NCBI GenBank assembly: GCA_964505415.1
Contig: CAZDHW010000003.1
Span: 1-64,000, forward strand
DNA from: DTDR01 sp964505415
Lineage (GTDB): Bacteria; Hydrothermota; Tepidihabitantia; Tepidihabitantales; DTDR01
Reading direction: 5' to 3'
Length of the DNA: 64,000 nt
Shown here: positions 43,857-52,274 of the stretch, piece after piece
Layout: each line of letters starts with the position of its first letter
Position numbering within the stretch: position 1 is the stretch's first letter
Notes under the pieces: model-generated
The model's database searches: none
The model's input: the letters and a program-made list of their open reading frames with translations, nothing else
Told to the model about the DNA's origin: nothing
Program-made: the position numbers and the translations under genes

Positions 43857-44675
43857 ATGAAAATAGAAAAATTAATTAAAGAAGCTTTAAAAGAAGATAT
43901 TGGTAAAAAAGATTTAACCACTTTTTATTTAAAAAATAAGAATAAAATTGTTAAAGCGAAGGCAATTGCTAAAGAAGAGGGATTACTCTGCGGGATAAAG
44001 ATTTTTAAAAAAGTCTTTTTAACTTATGATAAAAATATAAAATTCCCCTTTTCTTTAAAGGATGGAAAGGCTTTTAAAAAAGGAGAAGTTCTTTGTGAAA
44101 TTGTTGGCAAAGCCGGTTCAATTTTAACTTGTGAGAGAGTGGCTTTGAACTTTTTACAAAGATTATCCGGGATAGCTACTTTAACTAATAAATTTGTTAA
44201 AAAAATTGAAAAATATAAAGTAAAGATTCTTGATACCCGGAAAACAACCCCCCTTTTAAGAAAGTTAGAAAAATATGCGGTTAGAATTGGTGGCGGTTAT
44301 AATCACCGGCTTTCTCTTGATAAAGGGATAATGATTAAAGATAATCATAAAAGAGTTGCTGGTTCATTAGAAAAGGCTATTTCCGAGATAAAAAGGATTA
44401 AAAGAAAAGTTCCTTTTATCTGTGAAGTGGAAAATTTAGAAGAATTTATTATTGCCCAAAAATTAGGTGTGAGATGGATAATGCTTGATAATTTCCCGAT
44501 TGAAAAAATAAAAGAAGCCGTAAAAATAAGGAAAAAGGGAGTGAAAATAGAAGTCTCGGGAGGAGTAAATTTAGAAAATATAGAGAAGATTGCTCAAACT
44601 GGTGTTGATTATATTTCTATTGGTAGTCTTACCCATTCGCCGAAGGCAATAGATATCTCTTTAGAAATTGAATAA
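43857..44675 (+). CDS. nadC: Nicotinate-nucleotide pyrophosphorylase (carboxylating)
   Basis: NadC makes nicotinate mononucleotide from quinolinate in NAD synthesis. 272 residues with LKEDIGKKDLTT, GSILTCERVALNFLQRLSGIATLT, ILDTRKTTPLLRKLEKYAVRIGGGYNHR, VEVENLEEF-type (CEVENLEEFIIA), MLDNFP and EVSGGVNLENI. Complete family signature. The start abuts the terminator T-run and no promoter or SD is visible, so transcription may depend on readthrough or an unseen signal. ispG begins at the next base after its stop. Confidence 0.95.
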   Translation: MKIEKLIKEALKEDIGKKDLTTFYLKNKNKIVKAKAIAKEEGLLCGIKIFKKVFLTYDKNIKFPFSLKDGKAFKKGEVLCEIVGKAGSILTCERVALNFLQRLSGIATLTNKFVKKIEKYKVKILDTRKTTPLLRKLEKYAVRIGGGYNHRLSLDKGIMIKDNHKRVAGSLEKAISEIKRIKRKVPFICEVENLEEFIIAQKLGVRWIMLDNFPIEKIKEAVKIRKKGVKIEVSGGVNLENIEKIAQTGVDYISIGSLTHSPKAIDISLEIE

Positions 44676-45734
44676 ATGAGAAATAAAAGAATTGTTAAAA
44701 TCGGTGACAAATTAATTGGCGGTGAAGAAAAAATTTTGGTTCAATCAATGACCAAATGTAAAAGTGAGGATTATTTAAGCCTTATAAGAGAATTAAAAAA
44801 ATTAGAAAAAATAGGTTGTGAAATCTGTCGGATCGCAGTAAAAACTGACAAAGCAATAGAAAATCTAAAAAAGATAAAAGAAGAAAAGATTGTTAAAATA
44901 CCTTTGGTGGCAGATATTCATTTTGATTATCGTTTGGCAATAAAGGCGATGAAAGCGAAAGTTGATAAAATTAGAATAAATCCTTTCAATATTAAAAAAG
45001 AGAAAGAGATAAAAGAAATTATTAAAGTAGCTAAAGATTTTAAAATTCCAATACGAATTGGTTTAAATGCCGGCGGAATAAGGGAAAGAGATGTTGCTAT
45101 TGAAGAGACTATTTTAAAAAAATTAGAAGAGACGGTTAGACTTTTTGAAAGTGAAAAATTTTATGATATTGTCCTTTCGGCAAAAGTGAGTGACCCCCAA
45201 AAATTGATAATTATTTATGAAGAAATTGACAAAAAGTACCCTTATCCAATTCACTTAGGACTAACTGAAACTGGTTTACCCTTTGAAGGGGGAATAAGAA
45301 GCGCTGTGAGTATGGGGATTTTATTACACAAAGGAATTGGCGATACGATAAGGGTTTCCCTTACCGGTGACAGTACTTTAGAAGTTCTTGCTGGTTATGA
45401 GATTTTATCTTCCTTAGGATTAAGGGATGATTTGCCGATGATTATTTCTTGTCCAACCTGTGGCCGGTGTGAAGTCAATTTAGAAAAGATAGTTAAAGAG
45501 ATAAAAAGGGAAATTTATAAATTAAATATAAAAAAGAAAGTAAAAATTGCGGTGATGGGTTGTGAAGTTAATGGTCCAGGTGAAGCCAGTCATGCCGATT
45601 ACGGTATTGCTTTTGGGAAAAATTCCGGTATAATCTTTGTTAAAGGAAAAATTGTTAAGAAAGAAAAATTGGAAAATATTATTAAAGAATTTTTAACATT
45701 TATTTTAAAGGAGGAAAAGAATGGCAAAGATTAA
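44676..45734 (+). CDS. ispG: 4-hydroxy-3-methylbut-2-enyl diphosphate synthase
   Basis: IspG is the penultimate enzyme of the MEP isoprenoid pathway. 352 residues: QSMTKCKSED (usually QSMTNT), PLVADIHFDYRLA, RINPFNI, LGLTETG, TGDSTLEV, and the [4Fe-4S] cysteines in SCPTCGRCEVNLEK and MGCEVNGPGEASHADYG. The product feeds the dimethylallyl substrate of MiaA. It begins directly at the nadC stop and overlaps nrdJ by 14 nt, so the three share one transcript. Confidence 0.95.
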   Translation: MRNKRIVKIGDKLIGGEEKILVQSMTKCKSEDYLSLIRELKKLEKIGCEICRIAVKTDKAIENLKKIKEEKIVKIPLVADIHFDYRLAIKAMKAKVDKIRINPFNIKKEKEIKEIIKVAKDFKIPIRIGLNAGGIRERDVAIEETILKKLEETVRLFESEKFYDIVLSAKVSDPQKLIIIYEEIDKKYPYPIHLGLTETGLPFEGGIRSAVSMGILLHKGIGDTIRVSLTGDSTLEVLAGYEILSSLGLRDDLPMIISCPTCGRCEVNLEKIVKEIKREIYKLNIKKKVKIAVMGCEVNGPGEASHADYGIAFGKNSGIIFVKGKIVKKEKLENIIKEFLTFILKEEKNGKD

Positions 45735-47817
45735 AGAGGTAATTAAAAGGGATGGCAGAATAGTTCCTTTTGAATTAGAAAAGATTGAAAAAGCAATTGA
45801 GAAGGCATTAATTGCCACTAATAATTATCAAGCAGGCTTGGCAAGAAGATTAGCCGAAAAGGTTTTGGTTATTTTGGAAAAAGATTTTGAAAAAGGTCTT
45901 CCTCAGGTTGAAGATATTCAAGACCGGGTAGAAAAGGTATTGATTGAGGAAGGTTATGCTGAGACGGCTAAGGCTTATATTTTATATCGAAAGGAAAGAG
46001 AAAAATTAAGGGAGATAAAAACCTTTTTAGGCGTTAAAGATGATTTAAAATTAAAATTAAACGCCATTACTGTTTTGAGGAATCGTTATCTTTTAAAAAA
46101 TGAAGAAGGGGAAATAATAGAGACACCAAAGGAACTTTTTTATCGAGTAGCAAAGGCGATTGGTGAGGTTGACAAATTATATAAAGAGGATGAGAAAAAG
46201 ACAATCGACCAATTTTTTATGATGATGAGGGAGTTGAAATTTTTACCCAATTCGCCAACTTTGATGAATGCTGGAACTGAACTGGGCCAACTTTCGGCTT
46301 GTTTTGTTTTACCGATTGAAGATTCTATGTATAGTATTTTTGAAACATTAAAAAATATGGCTTTAATCCATCAATCGGGTGGGGGAACCGGCTTTTCTTT
46401 TTCCAAGATAAGACCAAAAGGCGACATTGTAAAATCAACAAAAGGAATTGCCAGTGGTCCAGTTTCCTTTATGAAAGTTTATGATGCGGCTACGGAAGTA
46501 GTAAAACAAGGAGGAAAACGCCGAGGTGCTAATATGGGAATTTTAATTTATAACCATCCGGATATTTTGGAATTCATTACTGCTAAAGCTAAGGAAGGAG
46601 TTTTAACTAATTTCAATATTTCGGTGGCAGTAAGTGATGAATTTATGGAAAAGGTATTAAAAAATGAAGAATACGATTTAATCAATCCGAGAAACAACCT
46701 TGCGGTTGGTCGGCTAAAAGCTAAAAATGTTTTCGATTTGATTGTTACCCAAGCTTGGTCAACAGGTGATCCGGGATTAATCTTTATTGACGAGATAAAC
46801 CGTCATAATCCGACACCCGCTTTAGGAAAGATTGAAGCCACTAATCCTTGCGGTGAACAACCACTTCTACCTTACGAATCTTGCAATCTTGGTTCAATAA
46901 ATTTGGCAAAATTGGTAAAATATAAAAATGGTGAACCTTATTTCGATTGGGAAGAATTTAGAGATTTAATCCATTTAGCGGTTCATTTTTTAGATAATGT
47001 GATTGATGCCAATAAATATCCGTTAAAAGAGATTGAAGAAGTTACTAAAGGAAATAGAAAAATTGGTTTGGGAATAATGGGTTTTGCTGATATGTTAATA
47101 AAACTAAGAATTCCTTACGATAGCGAAGAGGCAATATTGTGGGCAGAAAAAATCGGTAAATTTTTAACTGAAGAGGCCAGAAGAAAATCGGTAGCAATCG
47201 GATTAAAAAGGGGTTCCTTTCCCAATTTTCAAAAAAGTATTTATTATAATAAATATCCTGCCTTAAGAAACGCCACGGTTACTACTATCGCTCCCACTGG
47301 TACTTTAAGCATTATTGCCGGCTGTTCCAGTGGAATTGAACCTATTTTTGCCTTGTCCTATATCCGGCAAGTTATGGGAGGCATAAGATTATTTGAAATC
47401 CAGGAAGATTTTGAAAGGATATTAAAAGAAAGAAATCTCTATTCAAACGAATTGATAAAAGAGATTTCTCAAGTTGGTTCCATAAGAGATTTTAAAAATC
47501 TGCCGGAAGATATAAAAAAAATCTTCGTTACCGCAATGGATATTTCGCCAATTTTTCAAGTAAAAATTCAAGCTGCCTTTCAAAAGTATATTGATAATGC
47601 AGTTTCTAAGACAGTAAATTTGCCACCCCAAGCAAGCTTAGAGGATGTGCGAGAAGTTTTTTTGACTGCCTGGCAATTGAAGTGCAAAGGAATTACTGTT
47701 TTTCGTTACGGAAGCAAAAAAGAACAAGTTTTCTATATTGCTCAACCCGAAACTGGTTTTTTAACTATTCCCGAAGATTATTCTGGTCCTTGTCCCAGCG
47801 GTGATTGTGTGAGCTAA
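45721..47817 (+). CDS. nrdJ: Adenosylcobalamin-dependent (class II) ribonucleoside-diphosphate reductase
   Basis: Makes deoxynucleotides using a B12-derived radical, independent of oxygen. 698 residues: ATP-cone at about 1-95 (KEVIKRDGRIVPFELEKIEKA), then the catalytic barrel with CFVLPIEDSM (first redox Cys), ATNPCGEQPLLPYESCNLGSINL (radical Cys in the NPCGE loop), TTIAPTGTLSIIAGCSSGIEP and CKGITVFRYGSKKEQV. It ends early in GPCPSGDCVS, a CxxxxC pair probably used as the electron shuttle; the longer zinc-ribbon tail of some relatives is lacking. SD AAAGGAGG precedes the ATG within ispG. Confidence 0.93.
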   Translation: MAKIKEVIKRDGRIVPFELEKIEKAIEKALIATNNYQAGLARRLAEKVLVILEKDFEKGLPQVEDIQDRVEKVLIEEGYAETAKAYILYRKEREKLREIKTFLGVKDDLKLKLNAITVLRNRYLLKNEEGEIIETPKELFYRVAKAIGEVDKLYKEDEKKTIDQFFMMMRELKFLPNSPTLMNAGTELGQLSACFVLPIEDSMYSIFETLKNMALIHQSGGGTGFSFSKIRPKGDIVKSTKGIASGPVSFMKVYDAATEVVKQGGKRRGANMGILIYNHPDILEFITAKAKEGVLTNFNISVAVSDEFMEKVLKNEEYDLINPRNNLAVGRLKAKNVFDLIVTQAWSTGDPGLIFIDEINRHNPTPALGKIEATNPCGEQPLLPYESCNLGSINLAKLVKYKNGEPYFDWEEFRDLIHLAVHFLDNVIDANKYPLKEIEEVTKGNRKIGLGIMGFADMLIKLRIPYDSEEAILWAEKIGKFLTEEARRKSVAIGLKRGSFPNFQKSIYYNKYPALRNATVTTIAPTGTLSIIAGCSSGIEPIFALSYIRQVMGGIRLFEIQEDFERILKERNLYSNELIKEISQVGSIRDFKNLPEDIKKIFVTAMDISPIFQVKIQAAFQKYIDNAVSKTVNLPPQASLEDVREVFLTAWQLKCKGITVFRYGSKKEQVFYIAQPETGFLTIPEDYSGPCPSGDCVS

Positions 47818-48146
47818 TTTTTGGGAAATTTTAGCAAAGCTTTTATAGCAATAATAATTGTCGTATAAAATATTGAGAAGATCAAACTGATAAGCCATTC
47901 TTTTTTTATTTCTTTCTTAGAAAAAAAATTTAAACTTCCTTTAAAAAGTAGAAGAATACCTAATAGATTTGTTAACCAATAAAAAATGATTGTTGCTAAA
48001 AAGAAAAATTTTTTATTTATTAAAGAAAACAAAAAACCAAAGAAATAGGCAATAGGAAGATTAATGAAAGCATCATTCCAAAAAGAAAAAGGGGATAAAA
48101 GATAGCCAATAAAAGCTAATAAACTACCTTTAATTTTTCTATTCAA
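47814..48146 (-). CDS. Small membrane protein
   Basis: 110 residues, about four hydrophobic segments (LLAFIGYLLSPFSFWNDAFINLPIAYFFGFLFSL begins the first two). No family recognised. The start is TTG at 48144-48146, 11 nt beyond the tmRNA 3' end, with no SD, so it may be read from processed tmRNA transcript readthrough or may start elsewhere. Overlaps nrdJ 3' end by 4 nt. Confidence 0.5.
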   Translation of the reverse strand: MNRKIKGSLLAFIGYLLSPFSFWNDAFINLPIAYFFGFLFSLINKKFFFLATIIFYWLTNLLGILLLFKGSLNFFSKKEIKKEWLISLIFSIFYTTIIIAIKALLKFPKN

Positions 48147-48157
48147 AAATTTCTTTA

Positions 48158-48511
48158 TGGAGGCGGCGGGAATCGAACCCGCGTCCGGAGTGTTTCGGGT
48201 TTAGGCTCTACATGGTTAGTCGGTTTATTTTTCTCGCAAGGTTCTTCGCCAACCGACAGGCAGAACCTTGCCAGTTGCCTTTTAAGATCCGGTCTTCCTT
48301 CGGCAACTAAAAGAAGACCTTAAGCATCCATTTTTAACCTCAACTTAGGTCGGATGCGAACCTAAGCGAGGCTGCTGCTTTTAATTAAGCAGCAAGGGCG
48401 TAACTACCAGTGTTGGCAGTTGTTTTTTCCTCTATTTTTTACGGTAAAATAGAGGAAAACCGCCATGCTCCTAAACCCTGCCATCACCCCGTCGAAACCC
48501 ATTTCGCCCCC
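48158..48511 (-). ncRNA. ssrA: Transfer-messenger RNA
   Basis: tmRNA rescues stalled ribosomes and tags the peptide for proteolysis. On the minus strand the 5' end reads GGGGGCGAAATGGGTTTCGACGGGG and the 3' end carries the T-arm GGACGCGGGTTCGATTCCCGCCG-type and acceptor strand CGCCTCC, which pairs with GGGGGCG; CCA is not encoded. The tag frame (48385-48417) reads GCC AAC ACT GGT AGT TAC GCC CTT GCT GCT TAA, giving ANTGSYALAA. Several pseudoknot-like stems lie between tag and 3' end. Only standard one-piece form. Confidence 0.96.
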
Positions 48512-48520
48512 ATATTTATA

Positions 48521-48549
48521 AATATAATTAAAATTAAAAAAAATGTCAA
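48521..48549 (-). promoter_or_regulatory. Promoter of tmRNA
   Basis: Minus strand: TTGACA (48544-48549), 17 nt, TATATT (48521-48526), then 9 nt to the tmRNA 5' end. Confidence 0.65.
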
Positions 48550-48556
48550 TAAAAAA

Positions 48557-49180
48557 CTATTTAATAATACCGAGCCAATCCCTTAAAAGAAAAGTGAGCC
48601 GGCCAATTAACAATGATATTCTTGCCATTACCGTATAACCAAAAGAGGCACCAAAACCAAGCATTATAAAAATAATACCTGAATAGGCAAGATGTTTTAA
48701 AACTCCTTTTCTTTCGGTAGAAAAAAAGAAATAGATGATGGTAGAAATAACGCCAAAAAAGATGATTATTGAAGAAATACCATTAAAGATATTAGTAAAA
48801 TTACTTCTTTGTAAAATTGTGGCTTTAGCCTGTTCAATAATAGCGGCTTCAATTGTTCGGGGAATAGCTGCTCCCGCACCATAACCAATAACAAAGGCAA
48901 TAGGAATTCTTACCAACCAAGATAAGCGAGGGATAAACCGGGTAAAATATAAGGCACCGATAAAGGCAAATATCAAAAGATATAGTTTTTCACCTTTTGA
49001 TAGGGGGTTTATTAAACTGGGAACAATAATGCGATGCCAATAAAAAGTGATTGCGTAGCCATTGGTAATTCCTATAAAAAGATGTTCACAAAAGCGATAA
49101 AAAGGATTATCTTTATAAAGAAAGGAAAATATTCCCAAAGTTAATAAAGCCGCAATCCATACCCAAATATCAGTGCTCAC
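48557..49180 (-). CDS. Membrane protein of the DUF6754 cassette (gene 4)
   Basis: 207 residues with about six transmembrane helices (WVWIAALLTLGIFSF, LYLLIFAFIGALYF, VRIPIAFVIGYGAGAA, IIFFGVISTIIYFFF, IIFIMLGFGASFGYTVM). A polar loop carries PRTIEAAIIEQAKATILQR. No known function. It is the last gene of a four-gene unit; its start overlaps the preceding gene by 4 nt, so the cassette is translated as one block. Confidence 0.65.
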   Translation of the reverse strand: MSTDIWVWIAALLTLGIFSFLYKDNPFYRFCEHLFIGITNGYAITFYWHRIIVPSLINPLSKGEKLYLLIFAFIGALYFTRFIPRLSWLVRIPIAFVIGYGAGAAIPRTIEAAIIEQAKATILQRSNFTNIFNGISSIIIFFGVISTIIYFFFSTERKGVLKHLAYSGIIFIMLGFGASFGYTVMARISLLIGRLTFLLRDWLGIIK

Positions 49181-50031
49181 TTTTTCTTTTTATAAAAATA
49201 GATAAAATTACCTAAAATGATTAATAAAATTATGGTAAGATGGGCGGTAGTCTGAGCAGACATTGCTTCGGTTGCTTTTCTTCTTCCTTTTATTTTGAAA
49301 TTTTCTTCCACCAATTCTTCGTATTCAGCACCACCACGCATACCGGCAAGCAGTCCAGTTAATTGTCCAGAATTTAAATAGGGATAATAATCAGCGGCGG
49401 AAACCGCAGTAAAGCCGGCGCCAACTTTTACCCCAAAAGTAGTTTGGGCATAAGTGACATACCACATTGGTATTGCCGAACCAGAAATAGAAACAACGAT
49501 ACCGACATCCCGATAGTTTTTTATTTCTTTTAATAAGGGAAGGGTATCAGTCCTATTTCCATAATAATCCACGGGAAAGACCTTAGTAATACTTTCGCCC
49601 ATTCCTAATAAAGGCACTAAGGGCGGTGTTTGCCAACCTAAAAAGACATAATCTCTTCCGTAAATAATGCTATCTTCATTATTAATTGCCTTTTCATTAA
49701 ACTCTTTGGTTACTACTCTTAAGGCATCTTCCGCCAATCCCAAACCTAATAAGGTTAATGTTAAAACCCCCACTTTTATTTTTCTACAAAAAGCATGCCT
49801 TAATAAGGCAATAGTCATTGGTTGTAATTCGGCTTCCGTATCCGGAGTATAGTCAACAGAAATTAATAAGGCTTTATCTTTTGGTATCTTATCGATATAG
49901 TCAAATAAACTTTTTACTGGTTTCATTGGCAATGGTTTTAATTTAAAAGGTTTTAAAAGGGGGATAACGATTACTAAGGTTAAAATCAGATAGATATATT
50001 TTCTACTTACCGCCAAGCCAACCCCTTTCAA
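49177..50031 (-). CDS. Membrane-anchored soluble-domain protein of the DUF6754 cassette (gene 3)
   Basis: 284 residues: N-terminal membrane segment (about 10-28), a soluble alpha/beta-like domain (ALLISVDYTPDTEAELQPM, KVGVLTLTLLGLGLAEDALRVV, GIVVSISGSAIPMWYVTYAQ, GLLAGMRGGAEYEEL) and a C-terminal helix (TIILLIILGNFIYFY). The domain alternates strands and helices like a Rossmann-type fold. TTG at 50031 is the longest start; TTG at 50016 is preceded by AAGGGG and may be the true one. It overlaps the upstream gene by 29 nt (or 14 nt from TTG 50016). Function unknown. Confidence 0.65.
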   Translation of the reverse strand: MKGVGLAVSRKYIYLILTLVIVIPLLKPFKLKPLPMKPVKSLFDYIDKIPKDKALLISVDYTPDTEAELQPMTIALLRHAFCRKIKVGVLTLTLLGLGLAEDALRVVTKEFNEKAINNEDSIIYGRDYVFLGWQTPPLVPLLGMGESITKVFPVDYYGNRTDTLPLLKEIKNYRDVGIVVSISGSAIPMWYVTYAQTTFGVKVGAGFTAVSAADYYPYLNSGQLTGLLAGMRGGAEYEELVEENFKIKGRRKATEAMSAQTTAHLTIILLIILGNFIYFYKKKK

Positions 50032-50659
50032 TACCTAAAAGAATTTTTAACGATGTTGATAAGACACCTAAGGTAATACCGAATAACATTCCCCTTTTGG
50101 CAGCGGTATTAGGTACATCTAATATCCATTCGGAAATATAAAGAAGTTTTGGTAGCAGTCGGGCTATTGGTGGGACACTGGCAAGCATCACAATGAAAGC
50201 AGCTATTAATAACAAAACTGCTTCAAAATTTCTTGCCCGAAAAGCCCGAAAGGCAGCGGAGGCCATAAAATAGGCAAGCAAAGAAAACATTGTTGCTCCT
50301 AAGGGAATTGCCATATTCACATAAATTGTTTGAATATCAAAATTGAATTTACCAATCTGCATCTTAATTAATCCCTTTCCATCAATACCTCCAAAAAGAC
50401 CAATAAAAGCAGTTAAAAAAAGACTGATTAAAGTAACATAACTATACTTAAAAAATTCCCTTTTTCTCTTTATTTTTTCTAAATGGTGACGGATAATACT
50501 GCCAACACCTAAAGCCAAAGAGAAGGCAAAAATTATTCTCAAAGCGGTATTTCGCCATTCATTATCAAAATCTTGAATAATCTTATGGGGAACATAATAG
50601 GCAACCATTCCCATTATTCCCATTATTAAACAGATAACCAAAGGTAGTTTTACTTTCAT
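50003..50659 (-). CDS. Membrane protein of the DUF6754 cassette (gene 2)
   Basis: 218 residues with about six hydrophobic segments (LPLVICLIMGIMGMVAYYV, IIFAFSLALGVGSII, YVTLISLFLTAFIGLFGGI, TIYVNMAIPLGATMFSLLAYF, AVLLLIAAFIVMLASVPPIA, GMLFGITLGVLSTSLKILLG) and a basic loop (RHHLEKIKRKREFFK). Start overlaps the DUF6754 gene by 4 nt. No function known. Confidence 0.65.
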   Translation of the reverse strand: MKVKLPLVICLIMGIMGMVAYYVPHKIIQDFDNEWRNTALRIIFAFSLALGVGSIIRHHLEKIKRKREFFKYSYVTLISLFLTAFIGLFGGIDGKGLIKMQIGKFNFDIQTIYVNMAIPLGATMFSLLAYFMASAAFRAFRARNFEAVLLLIAAFIVMLASVPPIARLLPKLLYISEWILDVPNTAAKRGMLFGITLGVLSTSLKILLGIERGWLGGK

Positions 50660-51729
50660 TTGATAACTAAATTAAAAATTAAGGCAAAAATAGAAGCAAT
50701 AATGAGAAAGATTATTATTAAAAGTTTTCCGTAATCCTGACCTTTTAAAGAACCTAAAAGAATTGGTTCCTTAGAGAGATAAGCAGAAGCGGCGTACAAT
50801 TCTTCACCAATTAAAGTATAATCACAGGCAACAATAAAAAATGGCAATTGGGTTATGGAATCGGTGGCGGCAATTTGGATTGCTTGCGTTTGGGCACCAG
50901 TTTCCGCCAAGATTAATGATTCGGCATAAAAATAACCACAAAAAAAATTGGTTGCTGGTCTTTCTCTCACCATAATACCGTCAACACCAGCCGCATAGGC
51001 AAATTGGGAATCAGTTAAATAAAATACTGAATCTTCCTTAAAGGCATCAGGCCGCCCCACACTGGTATAGGCCTCTTTTACCACTTCCCGAGCAACCGTA
51101 AAGACAATGGGATCACTATTAGGAACAATCAATTTTATATCATATTGGGCAATCTTTTTTGCCACTTCCCCTAAAATATTTAAAGCGGCAATTGTGGCTA
51201 CATCGGACATACCACTTAAACCTGGGACAAATAAGACTGGTTTTCCCATCTCAGTTGCTCGACCAACCGCCTCTTCAACGGCACTTAATCCGGGAATCCT
51301 GCGGATAAAAAGTTCAATTTTTCTTGATTTTTTAATAAAATACAAAATTAAAAAACCAAAGATAAAAAATGATAACAAAACAATCAACTTACTTTTATTA
51401 AACCATTGGGGATAACTTCTTGCCCAATTAGAAACAAAAGAAAAAACCTTTATTTTTCCCTTTACACTTCCTACTTGATAACAATAACTTATTCCGTCAA
51501 TAGTTTTATCATCAACAAATTGATTTCTCTTCGGACCAACAAAACCAATTTTATAAAAAGTATCTTCCTTTTCGCTTCTTCTTAATATCTCATAACCATC
51601 TAAAATTGAATCCGCAGGTGATAAATCCCAAGTGATTAAAATTTTATTACCACCATCATTAGGGTTATCAACAGCTTTTACATTTTTTGGTGGCTCAATT
51701 AAAAGCGGGAAAAGAAAAAACAAAACCAT
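50656..51729 (-). CDS. DUF6754 protein with fibronectin-III-like N-domain (gene 1)
   Basis: 357 residues: hydrophobic N-terminus, a fibronectin type III-like domain at about 13-105 (DGYEILRRSEKEDTFYKI, YCYQVGSVKGK), a transmembrane helix near 115-135, then the conserved DUF6754 block (about 145-330: GLSAVEEAVGRATEMGKPVL, FVPGLSGMSDVATIAALNIL, VPNSDPIVFTVAREVVKEAY, FYAESLILAETGAQTQAIQ, ACDYTLIGEELYAASAYLS) and a final helix. I recognise this as a family in several deep-branching phyla with no assigned function. Leaderless start 6 nt after TATAAT (51736-51741). Confidence 0.72.
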   Translation of the reverse strand: MVLFFLFPLLIEPPKNVKAVDNPNDGGNKILITWDLSPADSILDGYEILRRSEKEDTFYKIGFVGPKRNQFVDDKTIDGISYCYQVGSVKGKIKVFSFVSNWARSYPQWFNKSKLIVLLSFFIFGFLILYFIKKSRKIELFIRRIPGLSAVEEAVGRATEMGKPVLFVPGLSGMSDVATIAALNILGEVAKKIAQYDIKLIVPNSDPIVFTVAREVVKEAYTSVGRPDAFKEDSVFYLTDSQFAYAAGVDGIMVRERPATNFFCGYFYAESLILAETGAQTQAIQIAATDSITQLPFFIVACDYTLIGEELYAASAYLSKEPILLGSLKGQDYGKLLIIIFLIIASIFALIFNLVIK

Positions 51730-51735
51730 TTAAGA

Positions 51736-51763
51736 ATTATAAAATCTCTTAATAAAAATTCAA
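51736..51763 (-). promoter_or_regulatory. Promoter of the DUF6754 cassette (leaderless start)
   Basis: Minus strand: TTGAAT (51758-51763), 16 nt, TATAAT (51736-51741), 6 nt, ATG. No SD. Its -35 is 11 nt from the -35 of the opposite ferritin promoter. Confidence 0.65.
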
Positions 51764-51774
51764 GTTAAAAATAT

Positions 51775-51802
51775 TTGACTTTAACCAAATATTAAATATA
51801 AT
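51775..51802 (+). promoter_or_regulatory. Promoter of the ferritin-SOD unit
   Basis: TTGACT (51775-51780), 16 nt, TATAAT (51797-51802), and AAGGAGG before ATG 51832, so this is a leadered transcript. Confidence 0.7.
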
Positions 51803-51831
51803 TTTTAAAAACAACATTAAAAGGAGGAAAG

Positions 51832-52254
51832 ATGAAAGCATCAAAAGAATTGTTGGAAATGTTAAATCAAGCAATTGCTCGGGAATTACAAGTATCTATT
51901 CAATATATGTGGCAACATGTCCAATGGAAAGGAGTTAAAGGTTTTAGTGTTAAAGATGAACTAAAAAAAATTGCCATTACCGAAATGAAACATGCGGAAG
52001 CTATTGCCGAGAGATTAGTTTATCTTGGTGGAGTGCCAACAACTAAACCTGAGCCAATTTTTGTTGGCAACACCTTAAAAGAGATGTTAGAACAAGATAA
52101 GAAAGATGAGGAGAACGCCATTATTCTTTACAAAAAGATAATCGAAAAAGCCCGGGCGGAAAACGATGAGACCACAAAAAGACTGTTTGAAAGCATCTTA
52201 GCCGATGAAGAAGAACATCACGATATATTTACTTCCCTTTTAGAAGAAATTTAA
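51832..52254 (+). CDS. Bacterioferritin-family diiron protein
   Basis: 140 residues forming one four-helix bundle with the ferritin diiron ligands: ARELQVSIQYMWQHVQ (helix 1 Glu), ITEMKHAEAIAERLVYLGG (ExxH), EENAIILYKKIIEKA (helix 3 Glu) and ILADEEEHHDIFTSLL (ExxH). Glu and His placement matches bacterioferritin/Dps-like iron stores. Iron storage or peroxide detoxification is likely, consistent with SOD 20 nt downstream. Both have AAGGAGG SDs. Confidence 0.82.
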   Translation: MKASKELLEMLNQAIARELQVSIQYMWQHVQWKGVKGFSVKDELKKIAITEMKHAEAIAERLVYLGGVPTTKPEPIFVGNTLKEMLEQDKKDEENAIILYKKIIEKARAENDETTKRLFESILADEEEHHDIFTSLLEEI

Positions 52255-52274
52255 AACTTAAAGGAGGTTAAAAA

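Noticed and set aside
45721..47817. Intein in nrdJ
   Set aside because: The protein is of normal compact length and all catalytic motifs are contiguous.
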